From Vibrio toranzoniae (GTDB taxonomy: Bacteria > Pseudomonadota > Gammaproteobacteria > Enterobacterales > Vibrionaceae), in NCBI RefSeq assembly GCF_024347655.1, contig NZ_AP025514.1, positions 1,488,001-1,552,000 of the forward strand: a DNA stretch of 64,000 bases, written 5' to 3'. Below the pieces are notes generated by a model. It was given only the letters and a program-made list of their open reading frames with translations. It searched no databases and was not told the DNA's origin. A program made the position numbers and the translations under genes. This document shows positions 17,169 through 27,536 of the stretch, one piece after another. Positions within the stretch are counted from its first letter, which is position 1; every line of letters starts with the position of its first letter.

Positions 17169-17996
17169 ATGACTGTGGTAAAACCAAACATAATAAAAAC
17201 CAGTGAAAACCCACTTCAGACCATCGAAGTTGAAGTGTTTGATGAATATGGCGAAAAGCTAACGAAACAAATCGCGTGCGAGCGCCCTCTTACCGTTATG
17301 TTGAACTGGAAAGAGATAGTCACGCTGATGACATTAGGCTCACGTCCTGAAGCGTTAGTGTTAGGCTATTTGAAGAACCAAAGCTTCCTTTCTGATCCTG
17401 AAGCGGTTGAATCTATCATCATCGATTGGGAAACCAGCTCTGCTGCGGTTATCACCAAAGAAGACACGAGCCAACTTGAGCAAGCACTTAAGAAGAAGAC
17501 AGTGACCTCTGGCTGCGGTCAGGGCACCATGTTTGGTAACGTAATGAAGCAATTGGAAGATTACCAAGTGCCTCAAACCAAGATTAAGCAATCTGAAATC
17601 TATACGGCTTTAGAAGCGTTGACTCATTACAACGACACGTACAAGAAAGCGGGTGCAGTTCATGGTTGCGCAGTTTGCAAAGACGACAAGGTGCTATCGT
17701 TTGTTGAAGATGTAGGCCGACATAACGCGGTAGATACCCTGGCCGGTGAGATGTGGCTTAACAAAGAAGATGGCGCAGATAAGATTTTCTACACCACTGG
17801 TCGTCTAACCTCTGAAATGGTCATCAAAGTGGCGCAAATGGGTATTCCTGTTCTGCTATCACGCTCTGGCGTTACACAGATGGGCTTAGATTTGGCTCAG
17901 CAATTTGGCATCACGACCATTGCTCGCGCTAAAGGCCTTCGTTTCCAAGTGTTTACTGGCGCAGAAAAGATTGAATTCGATGTAAAAGGTGAATAA
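17169..17996 (+). CDS. fdhD: FdhD, sulfur carrier/sulfurtransferase for formate dehydrogenase
   Basis: A 275-residue FdhD-family protein that passes sulfur from a cysteine desulfurase to the Mo/W-bis-MGD cofactor before insertion into FdhA. The family blocks RPEALVLGYL, TSGCGQGTMFG, VEDVGRHNAVDTLAG, FYTTGRLTSEMVIKVAQMGIPVLLSRSG are present. The usual E. coli CxxC appears as Cys116-Gly-Gln-Gly, while a second pair, Cys167-Ala-Val-Cys170, lies in VHGCAVCKDD. Start ATG 17169 has AGGAC only 2 bp away; GTG two codons later would be better spaced. A terminator follows. Confidence 0.92.
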   Translation: MTVVKPNIIKTSENPLQTIEVEVFDEYGEKLTKQIACERPLTVMLNWKEIVTLMTLGSRPEALVLGYLKNQSFLSDPEAVESIIIDWETSSAAVITKEDTSQLEQALKKKTVTSGCGQGTMFGNVMKQLEDYQVPQTKIKQSEIYTALEALTHYNDTYKKAGAVHGCAVCKDDKVLSFVEDVGRHNAVDTLAGEMWLNKEDGADKIFYTTGRLTSEMVIKVAQMGIPVLLSRSGVTQMGLDLAQQFGITTIARAKGLRFQVFTGAEKIEFDVKGE

Positions 17997-18110
17997 TCAG
18001 CAGGTGAACAAAAAGCGTAAGTTCGATTTGGTGGTGCACTAACAGTTTCTAATTGTAAAGTTCTGATGAGTTCTGATGTAAAGAGTTAGTGGCTCACAAG
18101 AGATAAATAC

Positions 18111-18148
18111 AAAAACGCCGTCATGCTTTTCAGTCTGACGGCGTTTTT
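18111..18148. terminator. Bidirectional terminator between fdhD and ybiT
   Basis: A perfect 12-bp stem (AAAACGCCGTCA at 18112-18123 with TGACGGCGTTTT at 18136-18147) has T-runs on both strands and lies between convergent genes. Confidence 0.92.
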
Positions 18149-18203
18149 AGTTGAAAGCTTAATTCTCAACCTATTGAGTTGGAAGTTAAGGCTAACTTAA
18201 AAC

Positions 18204-19787
18204 TTAACCACGTGCTTTCAAGAACTCAGCGTAAGTACCGCGGAAGTCGTTGATCTTGCCGTCTTTGATCTCAAGGATACGAGTTGCTAGCGAGTCTACG
18301 AATACGCGGTCGTGAGATACGAAGAACAATGTGCCTTTGTAGTTCTCAAGAGCCAAGTTAAGCGCTTCGATAGATTCCATATCCATGTGGTTCGTTGGTT
18401 CATCCATAAGTAGGATGTTTGGTTTGTGCATCATGATCTTGCCAAGAAGCATACGACCTTGCTCACCACCAGAGATAACCTTTACAGACTTCTTGATATC
18501 ATCTTGACCAAACAGCATACGACCAAGGAAGCCACGGACAACTTGCTCGTCTTCACCTTCTTGACGCCATTGGCTCATCCAGTCAAACAGGTTCATGTCT
18601 GTCTCGAAGTCATGTGCATGATCTTGAGCATAGTAACCAATGTTTGAGTTTTCAGACCACTTGTATTCACCAGTGCGAGGTTCCAAAGCGCCTGCTAGTG
18701 TGTTGAGTAACGTTGTTTTACCCACACCGTTCTCACCAATAATAGCAACACGCTCGCCTACTTCGAAAATCGCATCGAACTTGCTGTAAAGGTCTTCTTC
18801 AAAACCTTGAGATAGGTTTTCAACCACAAGTGCGTTACGGAATAGCTCTTTAGACTGTTCGAAACGGATGAACGGGTTTTGACGGCTAGACGCTTTAACT
18901 TCGTCTAGTTGAATTTTGTCGATCTGTTTAGCACGAGATGTCGCTTGTTTCGCTTTAGATGCGTTAGCTGAGAAACGAGAAACGAACGTTTGTAGTTCAG
19001 CGATTTGTGCTTTCTTCTTCGCATTATCAGAAAGTAGACGCTCACGAGCTTGTGTCGCTGCTGTCATGTACTCATCGTAGTTACCAGGGTAAAGACGAAG
19101 CTCACCGTAATCAAGATCAGCCATGTGTGTACAAACTGAGTTTAAGAAGTGACGGTCGTGCGAAATGATGATCATTGTGCAGTTACGTTGGTTTAGCGTA
19201 TCTTCCAACCACTTAATCGTGTCCATATCCAAGTTGTTCGTTGGTTCGTCAAGAAGCATGATATGCGGGTCTGCAAACAGTACTTGAGACAATAGAACAC
19301 GAAGTTTCCAACCCGGTGCTACTTCGCTCATTAGGCCGAAGTGCATTGATTCTTCAATACCTACAGCAAGAAGAAGCTCACCTGCTTTTGCTTCAGCCAT
19401 GTAACCGTCCATTTCAGCAAACTGAACTTCAAGATCAGCTACCTTCATGCCATCTTCTTCGCTCATTTCTGGAAGCGAGTAGATACGGTCACGTTCTTGT
19501 TTGATAGCCCAAAGCTCTTTGTGACCCATGATAACCGTATCGATTACCGTGAATTCTTCGTAAGCAAATTGGTCTTGGTTTAGCTTCGCAACGCGCTCAT
19601 TTGGATCGTAGCTTACGTTACCTGCACTTGGCTCAAGTTCACCAGATAGGATCTTCATGAACGTCGATTTACCACAGCCATTCGCGCCGATTAAACCGTA
19701 ACGGTTACCCTCGCCGAACTTAACTGAAATATTTTCGAAAAGTGGCTTAGCACCGAATTGTTGAGTGATATTTGCTGTGGAGATCAA
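18204..19787 (-). CDS. ybiT: YbiT-type ABC-F ATPase
   Basis: A 527-residue soluble protein with two ABC ATPase domains and no membrane part: Walker [10 protein letters not shown] near residue 35 and GENGVGKTT near residue 350, signature motifs [14 protein letters not shown] and SGGEQGRM, and Walker [11 protein letters not shown] and [10 protein letters not shown]. An inter-domain linker (near residues 245-305) carries the arm/linker helix [22 protein letters not shown] proteins bind the ribosomal E-site region and rescue stalled peptide synthesis. The sequence closely follows E. coli YbiT throughout. It begins with TTG at 19787, preceded by AAGG. Confidence 0.92.
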   Translation of the reverse strand: MISTANITQQFGAKPLFENISVKFGEGNRYGLIGANGCGKSTFMKILSGELEPSAGNVSYDPNERVAKLNQDQFAYEEFTVIDTVIMGHKELWAIKQERDRIYSLPEMSEEDGMKVADLEVQFAEMDGYMAEAKAGELLLAVGIEESMHFGLMSEVAPGWKLRVLLSQVLFADPHIMLLDEPTNNLDMDTIKWLEDTLNQRNCTMIIISHDRHFLNSVCTHMADLDYGELRLYPGNYDEYMTAATQARERLLSDNAKKKAQIAELQTFVSRFSANASKAKQATSRAKQIDKIQLDEVKASSRQNPFIRFEQSKELFRNALVVENLSQGFEEDLYSKFDAIFEVGERVAIIGENGVGKTTLLNTLAGALEPRTGEYKWSENSNIGYYAQDHAHDFETDMNLFDWMSQWRQEGEDEQVVRGFLGRMLFGQDDIKKSVKVISGGEQGRMLLGKIMMHKPNILLMDEPTNHMDMESIEALNLALENYKGTLFFVSHDRVFVDSLATRILEIKDGKINDFRGTYAEFLKARG

Positions 19788-20247
19788 TGCATTTACCTTT
19801 TTAATGTGAAAAACGCCGCAACGTTACTTGTTCAAGGGTTTAACTGCAAGCCTTGATTGTAATTACCCGCCATTAATTGAGCATAACCTAGTCAAATTAT
19901 AATTTGAGTTAACTCACACTTCTTATTCTCTAACTTACTGCGAAAAACGTTGTCCTTCAGAAACAATAAAATAAAGAACGATAACCAATATTGGGGATTA
20001 TATGCCCTCTACAATGATCAAATTCTCATGGTCGAATATATAGCACGGTAAGCTATTTAAAAACTTCTTTGATATCAGTAACACGCGACATAGCAAGGCG
20101 CTCAAATACTAACCTGAATCCTGACAACGTCATGAGCATGATGAAAGAAACAAGAATAAAGTACTTATCCCCAAACGGCGTTAGATTTCACAAAATAAGG
20201 TTAACTAACTATAGTATTCCTAACCTCATAATTTTAAGAGACTTTTT
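19788..20247. other. 460-bp gap between divergent ybiT and the membrane P-loop gene
   Basis: AT-rich sequence with no convincing gene, RNA or repeat. A 71-codon frame at 20069-20284 has no ribosome site and runs into the next gene. The gap must hold both divergent promoters, which I cannot place confidently. Confidence 0.6.
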
Positions 20248-22593
20248 ATGCGTTCATTATTGCGCTTCTTATTACTCACATTAGCCCTGCTCTCTTGGTC
20301 TGTTAATGCCAACTTGGAATATGACGTGCAATTACAACCTGAGGTGTCGGAGGTTGTTCAAAATCTGGCTAAACGAATCGATGTACTGCCTGACCCTTTG
20401 TTTATGGACGAATCGGATAAACGTAAAGTCAGTATCTTGCTTGCTGACGTAATACGAATTCAAAACCAACAAATCGAAACGTTTGAACGACAGCTCAAAA
20501 CATATCGAGACAAGGCCGATTCAGACCAGTGGTTCTTTGTTGAATCGAGTTACTTAACATTAAAAAGTTTGAACGTCAGTAAACAGAGCCTCTTAGAGCA
20601 AACAACGAACGCGAACAGAGAGCGCTTAACGGGTTTTGGGCCTTATGGCGTAACCCAATTTAAGCAGGAATGGCAGCTAACTCAACTTAATATCGAGTAC
20701 TTGGTGTATTTACAAACTCGTAGCTTCAACGCTTTGATTACAGAGATCTTCATTTCACCGGTCCCAGTTATTTGGGCTTCATTGAAGGTATTGTTTATCT
20801 ATTTCTGTTTAGTCTGGTGGTTATCAAACAGCACGCGTCTTACCGAATTGTTCCGAGTTAATATTTTGGAAGCCAAGCAGAACCCTCCTTTTTTGGTCCG
20901 TTCGGTTTGGTATATCAGCCGTGCCCATCGTGCGATAGCGTGGTTAATTGCTATCACTATCTCATTGCGAGTGCTCTCCAGTTTACCTAGCCTACAGCAC
21001 TTGATCTTCCTAGAGATCTTTACGTGGTGGATACTTGGTGGTTCGATCGCGATTAGCTTTATCCTCGAATTTGCTTATCGTATGAGTCGAACTTCAAACC
21101 AAGAAGTTGTTGCACTACGTTTGTCTACTATCCGACGTTATGTATGGAGTTTTATTGTCGCGGGCGTCATCCTTCAGATATCGATTAAAACTCTTGGTAA
21201 AGGTACTATTTACAGCTGGATCTACAGTGCTCTGTTCGTATGGTTTGTACTGGTCACTATATCTGTTCTACGACTATGGCGTTCAAAGGTATTTGACGCT
21301 CTTTCGCATATTTCAGAAAGACCGGTATGGGTAAACTGGGCGGTTAACCGCAAAGACACTTTCCTACTTAATATAATAGCCACAGTACTGGGGATTATAT
21401 GGTTGGGTATCTACAACTGTCAGCATCGCATTATGGTTCTGCTTTCTAATTACACACTGTTTAGCCAAGCGTTGGCTTACCTATTTAGAATCGAAGTGGC
21501 AAAGCAATCTGACCTTGATAAAAGCCAGCAAAACTTAGTACGAATAAAAGGCGACCAAACTTTTGAATACATACTTCCGGGCTCGATCGACAGCACACTA
21601 ATAGATTACGCTGGCGACGAAGTGAAACAATTGTCTCGTTACCTCATGTCGGACAGTCCTGCTATCTGTATCGTGTCTGGTGAGCGTGGCATTGGGTCAA
21701 CAACTCTGCTTTATACTTTACTGCACAAAGTTTCTAATGCTGAACCCCTTTACGTCAGTTGCCCTTATGCCGGATACCAAGAGTTTCTATGTCACCTCGC
21801 CATGAGTATTGGTTTGGACGAAGACGCTACAGAAATTCAAATCTTGGCACATTTAAGGAAAAGCGAAACGACTTACTTGATCGCAATTGATAATGCTCAG
21901 AGGCTGGTTAAACCAATGGTCGGAGGCTTATCTGATCTTATCCGTTTAACTAATTTATTACGTCGTTCTAAAAAGAATCACCGTGTAGTGATGTCGATTG
22001 CAAAGTCTAGTTGGCGCTTTGTTGATAGAGCGCGTGGTGAACGCCTGTTGTTTGATTTGGTTTGCTTTCTGCCACGTTGGACAGAGAAACAAATCGGTGA
22101 TCTACTGACAAGCCGCATTAATACCGAGTTAGAAAAGCCGCTGTCGTTTGATGGCTTGGTCGTTCCCAAACAGTGGGATCAAGATGACATGACAGAAGAA
22201 GAGCGCGCTCGCCAAGGTTTCTATCGGATCTTATGGCACTACTCAGATGGCAACCCTACTGTCGCCTTGCGTTTCTTCCGTTTCTCTCTAAATCGGAATA
22301 AAGAGACGGATCAAGCTGTAGTGAGATTGTTTCATGTGCCAGAAGCGCAAGAGCTCGAAAACATGCCTAAACCTATGTTGGCTGTGTTGCGTTCTATTGT
22401 GCAGTTGGAAATCGCGTCTCCTGAAGTGCTGTCTGATTGTACTCAATTGAGTATCGCTGAAATTACTGGGGTTTTGCGTTACTTCGAGAGCCGTGGTTAC
22501 ATTGGTTGGAATGAAGATAAGGCAAAGATTTCAGATCACTGGTTCCGGCACATTACCAACGTCCTCGACCGTCAACATTTATTGGTGAAGTAA
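20248..22593 (+). CDS. Large membrane protein with a degenerate P-loop ATPase domain, paired with MscS
   Basis: A 781-residue protein with a signal-like N-terminus, a helical periplasmic stretch to about residue 165, roughly six membrane helices (about 170-410) and a cytosolic domain from about residue 440. The cytosolic part looks like an AAA/STAND-type P-loop domain: GERGIGSTTLLY near residues 478-489 and a Walker-B-like TYLIAIDNAQR. The Walker A lysine is replaced by Ser484, so ATP hydrolysis is doubtful. The C-terminus resembles a winged-helix segment (PEVLSDCTQLSIAEITGVLRYFESRGYI). The stop is one base before the MscS start, so the two are almost certainly co-translated. No function is known to me. 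Confidence 0.8.
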   Translation: MRSLLRFLLLTLALLSWSVNANLEYDVQLQPEVSEVVQNLAKRIDVLPDPLFMDESDKRKVSILLADVIRIQNQQIETFERQLKTYRDKADSDQWFFVESSYLTLKSLNVSKQSLLEQTTNANRERLTGFGPYGVTQFKQEWQLTQLNIEYLVYLQTRSFNALITEIFISPVPVIWASLKVLFIYFCLVWWLSNSTRLTELFRVNILEAKQNPPFLVRSVWYISRAHRAIAWLIAITISLRVLSSLPSLQHLIFLEIFTWWILGGSIAISFILEFAYRMSRTSNQEVVALRLSTIRRYVWSFIVAGVILQISIKTLGKGTIYSWIYSALFVWFVLVTISVLRLWRSKVFDALSHISERPVWVNWAVNRKDTFLLNIIATVLGIIWLGIYNCQHRIMVLLSNYTLFSQALAYLFRIEVAKQSDLDKSQQNLVRIKGDQTFEYILPGSIDSTLIDYAGDEVKQLSRYLMSDSPAICIVSGERGIGSTTLLYTLLHKVSNAEPLYVSCPYAGYQEFLCHLAMSIGLDEDATEIQILAHLRKSETTYLIAIDNAQRLVKPMVGGLSDLIRLTNLLRRSKKNHRVVMSIAKSSWRFVDRARGERLLFDLVCFLPRWTEKQIGDLLTSRINTELEKPLSFDGLVVPKQWDQDDMTEEERARQGFYRILWHYSDGNPTVALRFFRFSLNRNKETDQAVVRLFHVPEAQELENMPKPMLAVLRSIVQLEIASPEVLSDCTQLSIAEITGVLRYFESRGYIGWNEDKAKISDHWFRHITNVLDRQHLLVK

Positions 22594-22594
22594 A

Positions 22595-23482
22595 ATGAAG
22601 AAGTTATTTGTCCTATTACTTGTTGGCCTAGCGACGACGGTCAGTTTTCCGATCTACGCAACGGAAGAGTTAGCTAACGTAGAAAACATTTCGAAGATCG
22701 CTAGCTTAGTACGATGGAGCGGCGTGTTCTTTTCCATGATCGTGATAGCAGCAATGTGGTTATTGCTTAAATTCATCAATTCGTTGGTGACAAGCTTTGG
22801 TAGCCAATTCGTGCAATATAGAATGTTGTTACAAAAGCTGCAGTCGTTTACTCAGTTCTTCATTTACGTAAGTACAGGGCTTATCGTATTCATGATGAGT
22901 TTTCGAATCAACGACCAAATACTGGCTCTGATTGGGGGTACCCTCGCCGTGTCTGTCGGCTTTGCGCTTAAAGACTTGGCAGCATCATTCATCGCCGGTA
23001 TCACGGTGATGATTGATAGACCGTTCCAAGTTGGTGATCGTGTTACGTTTGAGGGCAACTACGGGGATATCATTACCATTGGTTTGCGTTCAGTGCGAAT
23101 GAGAACCCTGAACGATGACATCATTACCATTCCAAATAACAAGTTCCTGAATGAAGTGACCACCAGTGGAAACTATGGCGCGTTGGATATGCAAGTGGTG
23201 ATTCCGTTTTATGTTGGGATGAATGAAGACATCACTCTCGCCCGTGATTTGATTCAAGAGGCTGCTTCTTCAAGCCGCTACATTCACTTACCAAAGCCGG
23301 TGACGGTTCTTGTTAAACAGACGATTACTGACAACTACCTAGCGATACAGCTAACCTGTAAGGCTTATGTAGTGGATACGGCGTATGAGAAGTTGTTCGA
23401 GACAGACATTACCCTTCGAGTAATGAAAGAGTTCAAAAAGCATAACATTAATCCACCGCAAATTTCAGTGGCGGCGCATTAA
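22595..23482 (+). CDS. mscS: MscS-family mechanosensitive channel
   Basis: A 295-residue channel protein with a signal-like first helix, two further helices, and the pore helix block ALIGGTLAVSVGFALKDLAASFIAGI, followed by the beta domain DRPFQVGDRVTFEGNYGDIITIGLRSVRMRTLNDDIITIPNNKFL. These are the hallmarks of MscS. It would open under membrane tension and release solutes in osmotic downshock. The tight coupling to the large P-loop membrane protein upstream suggests a partner or regulator, which is not usual for MscS. A terminator follows 55 bp later. Confidence 0.92.
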   Translation: MKKLFVLLLVGLATTVSFPIYATEELANVENISKIASLVRWSGVFFSMIVIAAMWLLLKFINSLVTSFGSQFVQYRMLLQKLQSFTQFFIYVSTGLIVFMMSFRINDQILALIGGTLAVSVGFALKDLAASFIAGITVMIDRPFQVGDRVTFEGNYGDIITIGLRSVRMRTLNDDIITIPNNKFLNEVTTSGNYGALDMQVVIPFYVGMNEDITLARDLIQEAASSSRYIHLPKPVTVLVKQTITDNYLAIQLTCKAYVVDTAYEKLFETDITLRVMKEFKKHNINPPQISVAAH

Positions 23483-23537
23483 TCAAGACTGGTTTCAGGT
23501 TTAGCTTTCTATTTAGCTATTTAGTTATTAACGAACG

Positions 23538-23577
23538 AAAACACCCCCGAACTATCTCAAGTGCGGAGGTGTTTTTA
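23538..23577. terminator. Terminator between mscS and the convergent chemoreceptor pseudogene
   Basis: AAAACACCCCCG at 23538-23549 pairs (one mismatch) with CGGAGGTGTTTT at 23564-23575, loop 14 nt, with flanking A and T runs that allow use on both strands. Confidence 0.8.
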
Positions 23578-23615
23578 TTAGGTTACTAGGTGTGGAAAGA
23601 TTAGAGTCGTTGGAT

Positions 23616-25235
23616 TTACACCTTAAAGTACTTCAACTGGTCAGTAAGATGTTCTGTGGTGTTGGCCATTTTCTGGCTGTCTTCTGCGAGTGATTGTGAC
23701 GCTTGGAGAACTTCGTTAGCCGCTAAATGAATACCGGTGACATTTTCACTCATTTCCGTCGCAACGGTGCTCTGTTGCTCCGATGCTGCAGCAATCTGTG
23801 CCACCATGTCATTAGCGTTATGAAGCTCATTAACAATCACATCAAGCTGCTGACGAGTTTCGTTAGAGGCAACGACACTATGATCGACTTTCTCATTACT
23901 GCTTTGCATCGCTTTAAAGGTACGCTCTGCTTGCTGAGTCAGCTTCTCAATCGTCGCCTGTACTTCATTGGTTGAGTTCTGAGTACGGCTCGCTAGGTTA
24001 CGTACTTCGTCTGCCACGACGGCGAACCCTCGCCCTTGTTCTCCAGCCCGTGCAGCCTCTATTGCTGCGTTAAGCGCAAGCAAATTAGTTTGTTCTGATA
24101 CATCACGTATCACACTCACCACTTGGCTTATCTCAGTGACGCCTGATTGCAGATCTCTCACTAGGTCGTTTGCTGTCGAAATATTCTCTGAAACCTGAGA
24201 TATCGTCTCAGACGTCACTTGCATGTTCTTGTCATTTTGGTTTGCATGACCGACCACTTTATTGGTGCTCTCGGCGGTATTTTCTGCATTAACCGCGACA
24301 TCAGAAATGGTAGCGCTCATCTCGGTCATTGCGGTAGACAATAACTCAAGCTGTGCGTGTTGCGAGTTCACACTGGTTGCGGCTTCTTCACTGGCTTGCG
24401 CGATGTGACTTGCCATGTTGCTGGATAAATCCGCCGATTCATTGGCAGTGCGAAGCGTGCTTTGTAGTTTTTCGAGCATGGTATCAATTTGATGACTCAT
24501 ATCACCTAACTCATCTTTGCGCGTCATATTCATACGCACGCGAAGATCACCGTCTGCAATCTTATGGGTGTTATCAATCAGCTTGTTAAGTGGGATGAGT
24601 ATATTATTTGAAATCGCATATCCCATCGCAAACAACAGACCCGATAAAACAACGGCAACCACCCCCTCTTTAATGGCTAACGCATAGAAGGCTTCTTGAA
24701 TGTCCGAGACTAAGATTCCAGAGCCCACAATCCAGTTCCATTCTGGGAATAGTTGAACGTACGAAATCTTGTCTTTCAATTCCCCTTGAGGGCTCATCCA
24801 TTGGTAATCGAGAAAACCTTTCTTTTCTGGGTTTCGAGAAATAGTCACCATCTCGCGCCAATGCTGTTTACCCGCGCCGTCTTTCAAGTTTCCGGCATTG
24901 GTGTCATTCAGCTCTGGCTTTAATGGGTGGTTAATGATGTTGAGTTGCTGGTTTAAAATCTAAAAATAGTTGGTGTTGTCATAGCGAAGCGTTTCAAGGG
25001 CTTGTAGGGCTTGTTTCTTCGCCACCTCTTCGCCAAGAACATTACGTTGGTCATAATAGTGTTGAGCTAAGCTGACCGCTGTTTCGACTTGAGCACTGAG
25101 TTTATCTTATCGCTCTTGCATGGAGCTTTCACGTTGCTGGATTAAATTAAAGGTCGACGCCATTCCCAATAGAACAACCGATAAAACGACGATGGATGCG
25201 AGCTTCGATTTGATGGATAGATTACTTAATTTCAT
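23616..25235 (-). pseudogene. Methyl-accepting chemotaxis protein interrupted by two in-frame stops
   Basis: From ATG 25235 one continuous frame of 540 codons reads as a full chemoreceptor: an N-terminal membrane helix, a Cache-type sensor, a second helix, HAMP, and the signalling hairpin ([35 protein letters not shown]). It is broken by TAA at codon 43 (25109-25107) and TAG at codon 92 (24962-24960). The second stop falls in NYF-stop-ILN, where Cache receptors usually have Trp, so TGG to TAG is likely. There is no frameshift, so the loss looks recent. A shorter product might start downstream (near 24887), lacking the first helix and most of the sensor. Confidence 0.85.
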
Positions 25236-25424
25236 AGCTGACTGACTTTATTATCTTTTTTAATTATGAATTTTGGAGCAAGGTATCAAAAAATCGCGCA
25301 GCTAAGTTGATATGCATCAAGTGAATTATATATACACTGTGTTACATAATAAAAAAGAGGTACCCGTCAAACAGGCAGAGGTTGAGATTTGGCTGGCGAT
25401 AGATTAGAAATGCGGAATTTTCGT

Positions 25425-25458
25425 GCTTGGGCTAAAACGTTCGTGTAATAGCCCAAGC
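25425..25458 (-). terminator. Hairpin after the histidine kinase gene
   Basis: A perfect 9-bp stem (GCTTGGGCT with AGCCCAAGC) with a 16-nt loop lies about 50 bp after the kinase stop on the minus strand. The T-run is weak, so it may be an inefficient terminator. The rest of the 25236-25508 gap shows nothing I recognise. Confidence 0.5.
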
Positions 25459-25508
25459 GCGTTAGAAATATTATCGGGTAATAATATCAGTGAATTAGTT
25501 CTTAGAAC

Positions 25509-27536
25509 TTATAGATTTGATACTAGCAATTGAGGCGTAGCTTTCTGTTGAAGGTAAATACTAAAGCGGCTCCCTTTACCCACTTTCGATTCAACTCGTA
25601 TCTCGCCGCCCGTTTGACTCAATATACTTTGAGACACTGACAAACCTAAGCCAGTACCGTCTCGTTTGGTGGTATAGAAAGGCGAGAAAATACGTTTCAA
25701 TTGCTCTTCATTGATACCACAACCTTCATCTTCCACATGAACAATCGCCCCATGAGACACGCCATTTTCAAGCCAGTCTTCACTTGAGATAGTCAATGTG
25801 CCCTGTCCGTCCATGGCATGAATGGCATTCATTTGTAGGTTAACTAGAATCTGCAATAATTGGTTGCGGTTCACTTCCACTGAGGTTTTAGCATTCAGTT
25901 GTGATACGTACAAAATGCCTTTTTTCTTCGCACCCGTTTTTACAAGCGTAATGCTCTCATCAACGATTGGGTTGATATGTTGCCACGTAATTTCGTCTTG
26001 TACGCCGCCGTGTCGGCTGTATTGAAGCAGGCTTCGGGTGATGTTTCGGATACGGTCAATCTGCTCCATGATGGCGTGGACTTCTTCGTCTACGCGGCTC
26101 ACTTCGTCACCGAGTTCAAACTTCATCAATTCGACGTTGCCAAGAATCACCGCCGTCGGATTATTAATCTCATGAGCAATGCCTGCGGTTAATTCACCTA
26201 GCGCGGCTAATTTTTCATTGACCACCAGCTTATCTCTAGCTTGATTGAGCAGTTTGATATGCAGTTCAAGCTCTTCAGTTTTCTCTTTCAAGCTCGCCGT
26301 ACGTGAGTGAACCTTACATTCTAGCTCAGAAGCCGCTTGTTGAATCTCTTGGTTGCGCTCGTGGAGCAAATCCAACATCTTATCGAATTGTTTAGCGAGT
26401 AGTGTTAATTCATGTTGATCATCCAGACCAAGCGCGCCAATTCGCTTGTCTTTACCCATCTGTACTAGCTTGACCACTTTATGGATGCGTTCAATTGGGT
26501 TGAAAAGATCACGTGCACCACGATGAACGATCAAGCCAGAAGTCAGCAATAGCAGCACAATCGTAATGCTGATTTCACCAAGGTTGGTCAGATATGTTTC
26601 TATTAACGGCCAAATCAGATACCCGGTATAAAGCATGCCAATCACATTATCGAACTGGTCATGTATAGGCTGATATGCGGTGATGTACCAAGCGTCGTAA
26701 ACATACGCGCGATCTAGCCACTCCTTGCCTTCGTTTAAGACTTTTGAGTGAACCTCATGCGAAACACGCGTACCAATCGCGCGTCCTGCACTCTTTTCAC
26801 TGCTTAAAGGCACGTTGGTGCTGACACGTAGATCATCAAGAAATACGGTGACAGTACCAATACGACGATTAAGTCCATCGCGTTGCGGATAGATCAAGTT
26901 GCTGATTTGATCAACGAGCTGTGTACTGTTGTTGAGTAGGATACCGCCATCTAGGAAACCAATTACACGGTCATTCTCATCCCGAATGGATACGACTGTG
27001 CGACTGACTAGACCTCGTGTTTCGACACTCTGTCCGTTAAGCATAGGCACTTCGGCTTTTCTCGCGAGATCTCGGTCTAGGTTGCTGAGTTCATTTTGGC
27101 TTAATACGCTGAAAAACGACGCTTTGTGGGTCAGATTCAGGTATTCCAGCTTCTTATCCATACGTTCGACACTATGCCAGCGTAGAAAATCGAGTTCATA
27201 GCGAGATTTGTTTTCTGAAACCCAACGCGTGAGTTCTTCTTTTGAAGTATCACTCGAGAGTTTGACGCGGAAGTTGTATGACTCAGCAAAGGCACGAACG
27301 TTGTAAGCCTGTTGGCTTTGAATCAGTTGAATACTGTTGTCGGCAACGTCCAAGCGCTCATCAACATCAATCAATGCCCCCTGCCACGTGTAATGAACCG
27401 ACCAATACAGCGTGATAGCAACAAGCGCGCACAACGTCAGAATGATCGGCGCAGATGTCAGAAACAATAAACGGTAACGTACCATGGTCTTGAAGCGGAA
27501 CGCCCACTTGGACCACCACTGACGTCTAATCGGCAT
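25509..27536 (-). CDS. Cache-domain sensor histidine kinase, partner of the adjacent NtrC-type regulator
   Basis: A 675-residue membrane kinase: helix near 24-47, a large periplasmic sensor to about 315 ending in an sCache_3-like block (VSHEVHSKVLNEGKEWLDRAYV...WYITAYQPI...GMLYTG in pieces), a second helix near 320-338, HAMP, a coiled coil, then HisKA with His455 in GIAHEINNP and HATPase with VNLQMNAIHAM, DEGCGI and GTGLGLSV. It overlaps the regulator gene by 11 bp and is translated after it. The sensed ligand is unknown; a small organic acid such as formate fits the Cache fold and the predicted regulon, but this is inference. No receiver domain is attached. Confidence 0.9.
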   Translation of the reverse strand: MPIRRQWWSKWAFRFKTMVRYRLLFLTSAPIILTLCALVAITLYWSVHYTWQGALIDVDERLDVADNSIQLIQSQQAYNVRAFAESYNFRVKLSSDTSKEELTRWVSENKSRYELDFLRWHSVERMDKKLEYLNLTHKASFFSVLSQNELSNLDRDLARKAEVPMLNGQSVETRGLVSRTVVSIRDENDRVIGFLDGGILLNNSTQLVDQISNLIYPQRDGLNRRIGTVTVFLDDLRVSTNVPLSSEKSAGRAIGTRVSHEVHSKVLNEGKEWLDRAYVYDAWYITAYQPIHDQFDNVIGMLYTGYLIWPLIETYLTNLGEISITIVLLLLTSGLIVHRGARDLFNPIERIHKVVKLVQMGKDKRIGALGLDDQHELTLLAKQFDKMLDLLHERNQEIQQAASELECKVHSRTASLKEKTEELELHIKLLNQARDKLVVNEKLAALGELTAGIAHEINNPTAVILGNVELMKFELGDEVSRVDEEVHAIMEQIDRIRNITRSLLQYSRHGGVQDEITWQHINPIVDESITLVKTGAKKKGILYVSQLNAKTSVEVNRNQLLQILVNLQMNAIHAMDGQGTLTISSEDWLENGVSHGAIVHVEDEGCGINEEQLKRIFSPFYTTKRDGTGLGLSVSQSILSQTGGEIRVESKVGKGSRFSIYLQQKATPQLLVSNL

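Noticed and set aside
20069..20284. 71-codon open frame before the membrane P-loop gene
   Set aside because: No ribosome site, no recognisable family, and it overlaps the start of a clear gene in another frame.
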